A stretch of 6,171 nucleotides of DNA from Rhodocyclaceae bacterium (lineage in GTDB: Bacteria > Pseudomonadota > Gammaproteobacteria > Burkholderiales > Rhodocyclaceae), in assembly GCA_020849155.1 (NCBI GenBank), contig JADLGU010000263.1, forward strand, positions 1-6,171, read 5' to 3'. The position numbers and the translations under genes were made by a program. The notes beneath the pieces are model-generated. The model ran no database searches, was not told the DNA's origin, and saw only the letters and a program-made list of their open reading frames with translations. Position 1 is the first letter of the stretch; the number at the start of each line of letters is the position of its first letter. This document shows positions 5,711 to 6,171 of the stretch, piece after piece.

Positions 5711-6171
5711 ATGACCGTCCGCCTGCGCGAAATCCCCTACAACTACACTTCCTTCTCTGACCGCGAGATCGTCATCCGCCTGCTCGGGCCGGAGGCCTGG
5801 CGGGTGCTCGACAAACTGCGCGCCGAGCGCGTCACCGGCCGCTCGGCGCGCATGCTCTACGAAGTGCTGGGCGACATCTGGGTGGTGCAGAGGAATCCCT
5901 ACCTCGAGGACGATCTGCTCGACAATCCCGGCCGCCGCGAGGCGCTGATCGGGGCCTTGCGCCACCGCCTCGCCGAGATCGAGAAGCGGCGCCAGGGCAA
6001 CGAGAGCGTGGCGCAGCTGCTGGCGGCGGCGCACGTCGCCGTCGAACGCTTCGCCGCCGCCTTCGCCGCCACCGCCGAGTTGCGCGAGCGCGTGCGGCGC
6101 ACGCTCGCCCGCCGCACCCGGCGCGACAACATCTGCTTCGACGGCTTGAGCCGCGTCTCCCACGTCACCGA
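5711..6171 (+). CDS. FAD/FMN-binding oxidoreductase with N-terminal DUF3683 domain, 3' end cut by window edge
   Basis: The first 153 codons of a gene that stays open to the right edge. The start MTVRLREIPYNYTSFSDREIVIRLLG is characteristic, from memory, of a large (about 1,200-1,300 residue) proteobacterial flavoprotein that joins DUF3683 to a FAD-binding domain of the glycolate oxidase/D-lactate dehydrogenase type and a cysteine-rich Fe-S region. The end of the visible part (RRDNICFDGLSRVSHVT) is where the flavin-binding domain would begin; that domain itself lies outside. The substrate is probably a 2-hydroxy acid, but this rests on the family alone. The gene is divergent from the sensor operon. 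No Shine-Dalgarno precedes ATG 5711 (the upstream bases are AGCTAGAATTTCGCC), yet the conserved N-terminus leaves no better start. A possible -10 box very close to the ATG is described separately. Confidence 0.85.
   Translation, partial: MTVRLREIPYNYTSFSDREIVIRLLGPEAWRVLDKLRAERVTGRSARMLYEVLGDIWVVQRNPYLEDDLLDNPGRREALIGALRHRLAEIEKRRQGNESVAQLLAAAHVAVERFAAAFAATAELRERVRRTLARRTRRDNICFDGLSRVSHVT

Noticed and set aside
5678..6163. Minus-strand open frame opposite the FAD oxidoreductase start
   Set aside because: The plus strand encodes the conserved REIPYNYTSFSDREIVIRLLG start; the reverse frame has no recognisable motif.

Overview
The window is GC-rich (clearly above 60% by eye) and gene-dense. Protein similarity that I recognise by eye suggests a betaproteobacterium, perhaps of the Rhodocyclales/Azoarcus-Thauera type; this is inference from family resemblance only. 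Two transcription units diverge from one 184-base intergenic region (5527-5710). There is no RNA gene, mobile element or CRISPR array that I can support.

Leftward unit (minus strand, transcribed 5526 to 1): (1) a lipoprotein of the NMT1/SsuA-like periplasmic substrate-binding family, 4603-5526; (2) a two-TM HAMP sensor histidine kinase, 3059-4606; (3) a NarL/LuxR-type response regulator, 2387-3007; (4) a multi-TM hybrid histidine kinase with a C-terminal receiver, 636-2390; (5) the N-terminal 213 residues of the PLP enzyme threonine deaminase (ilvA), 1-639, which runs off the left edge. Genes 1/2 and 4/5 overlap by ATGA. Genes 3/4 probably overlap by TTGA. Only genes 2 and 3 are separated by a short gap. 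This reads as a single operon with translational coupling.

Rightward unit: the first 153 codons of a DUF3683-type FAD/FMN-binding oxidoreductase (5711 to the right edge), a large flavin/Fe-S protein of the glycolate/D-lactate dehydrogenase type in other bacteria.

Working model (inference): the lipoprotein has no ABC permease or ATPase next to it, so it may present a ligand to the periplasmic domain of the first kinase. Two kinases, one plain and one hybrid, would then converge on one DNA-binding regulator. The final gene, ilvA, is metabolic and is locked translationally to the hybrid kinase. The intergenic region contains several inverted repeats that could be operators or leader hairpins. 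The ligand, the target genes and the functional link to isoleucine synthesis are not determined by the sequence.
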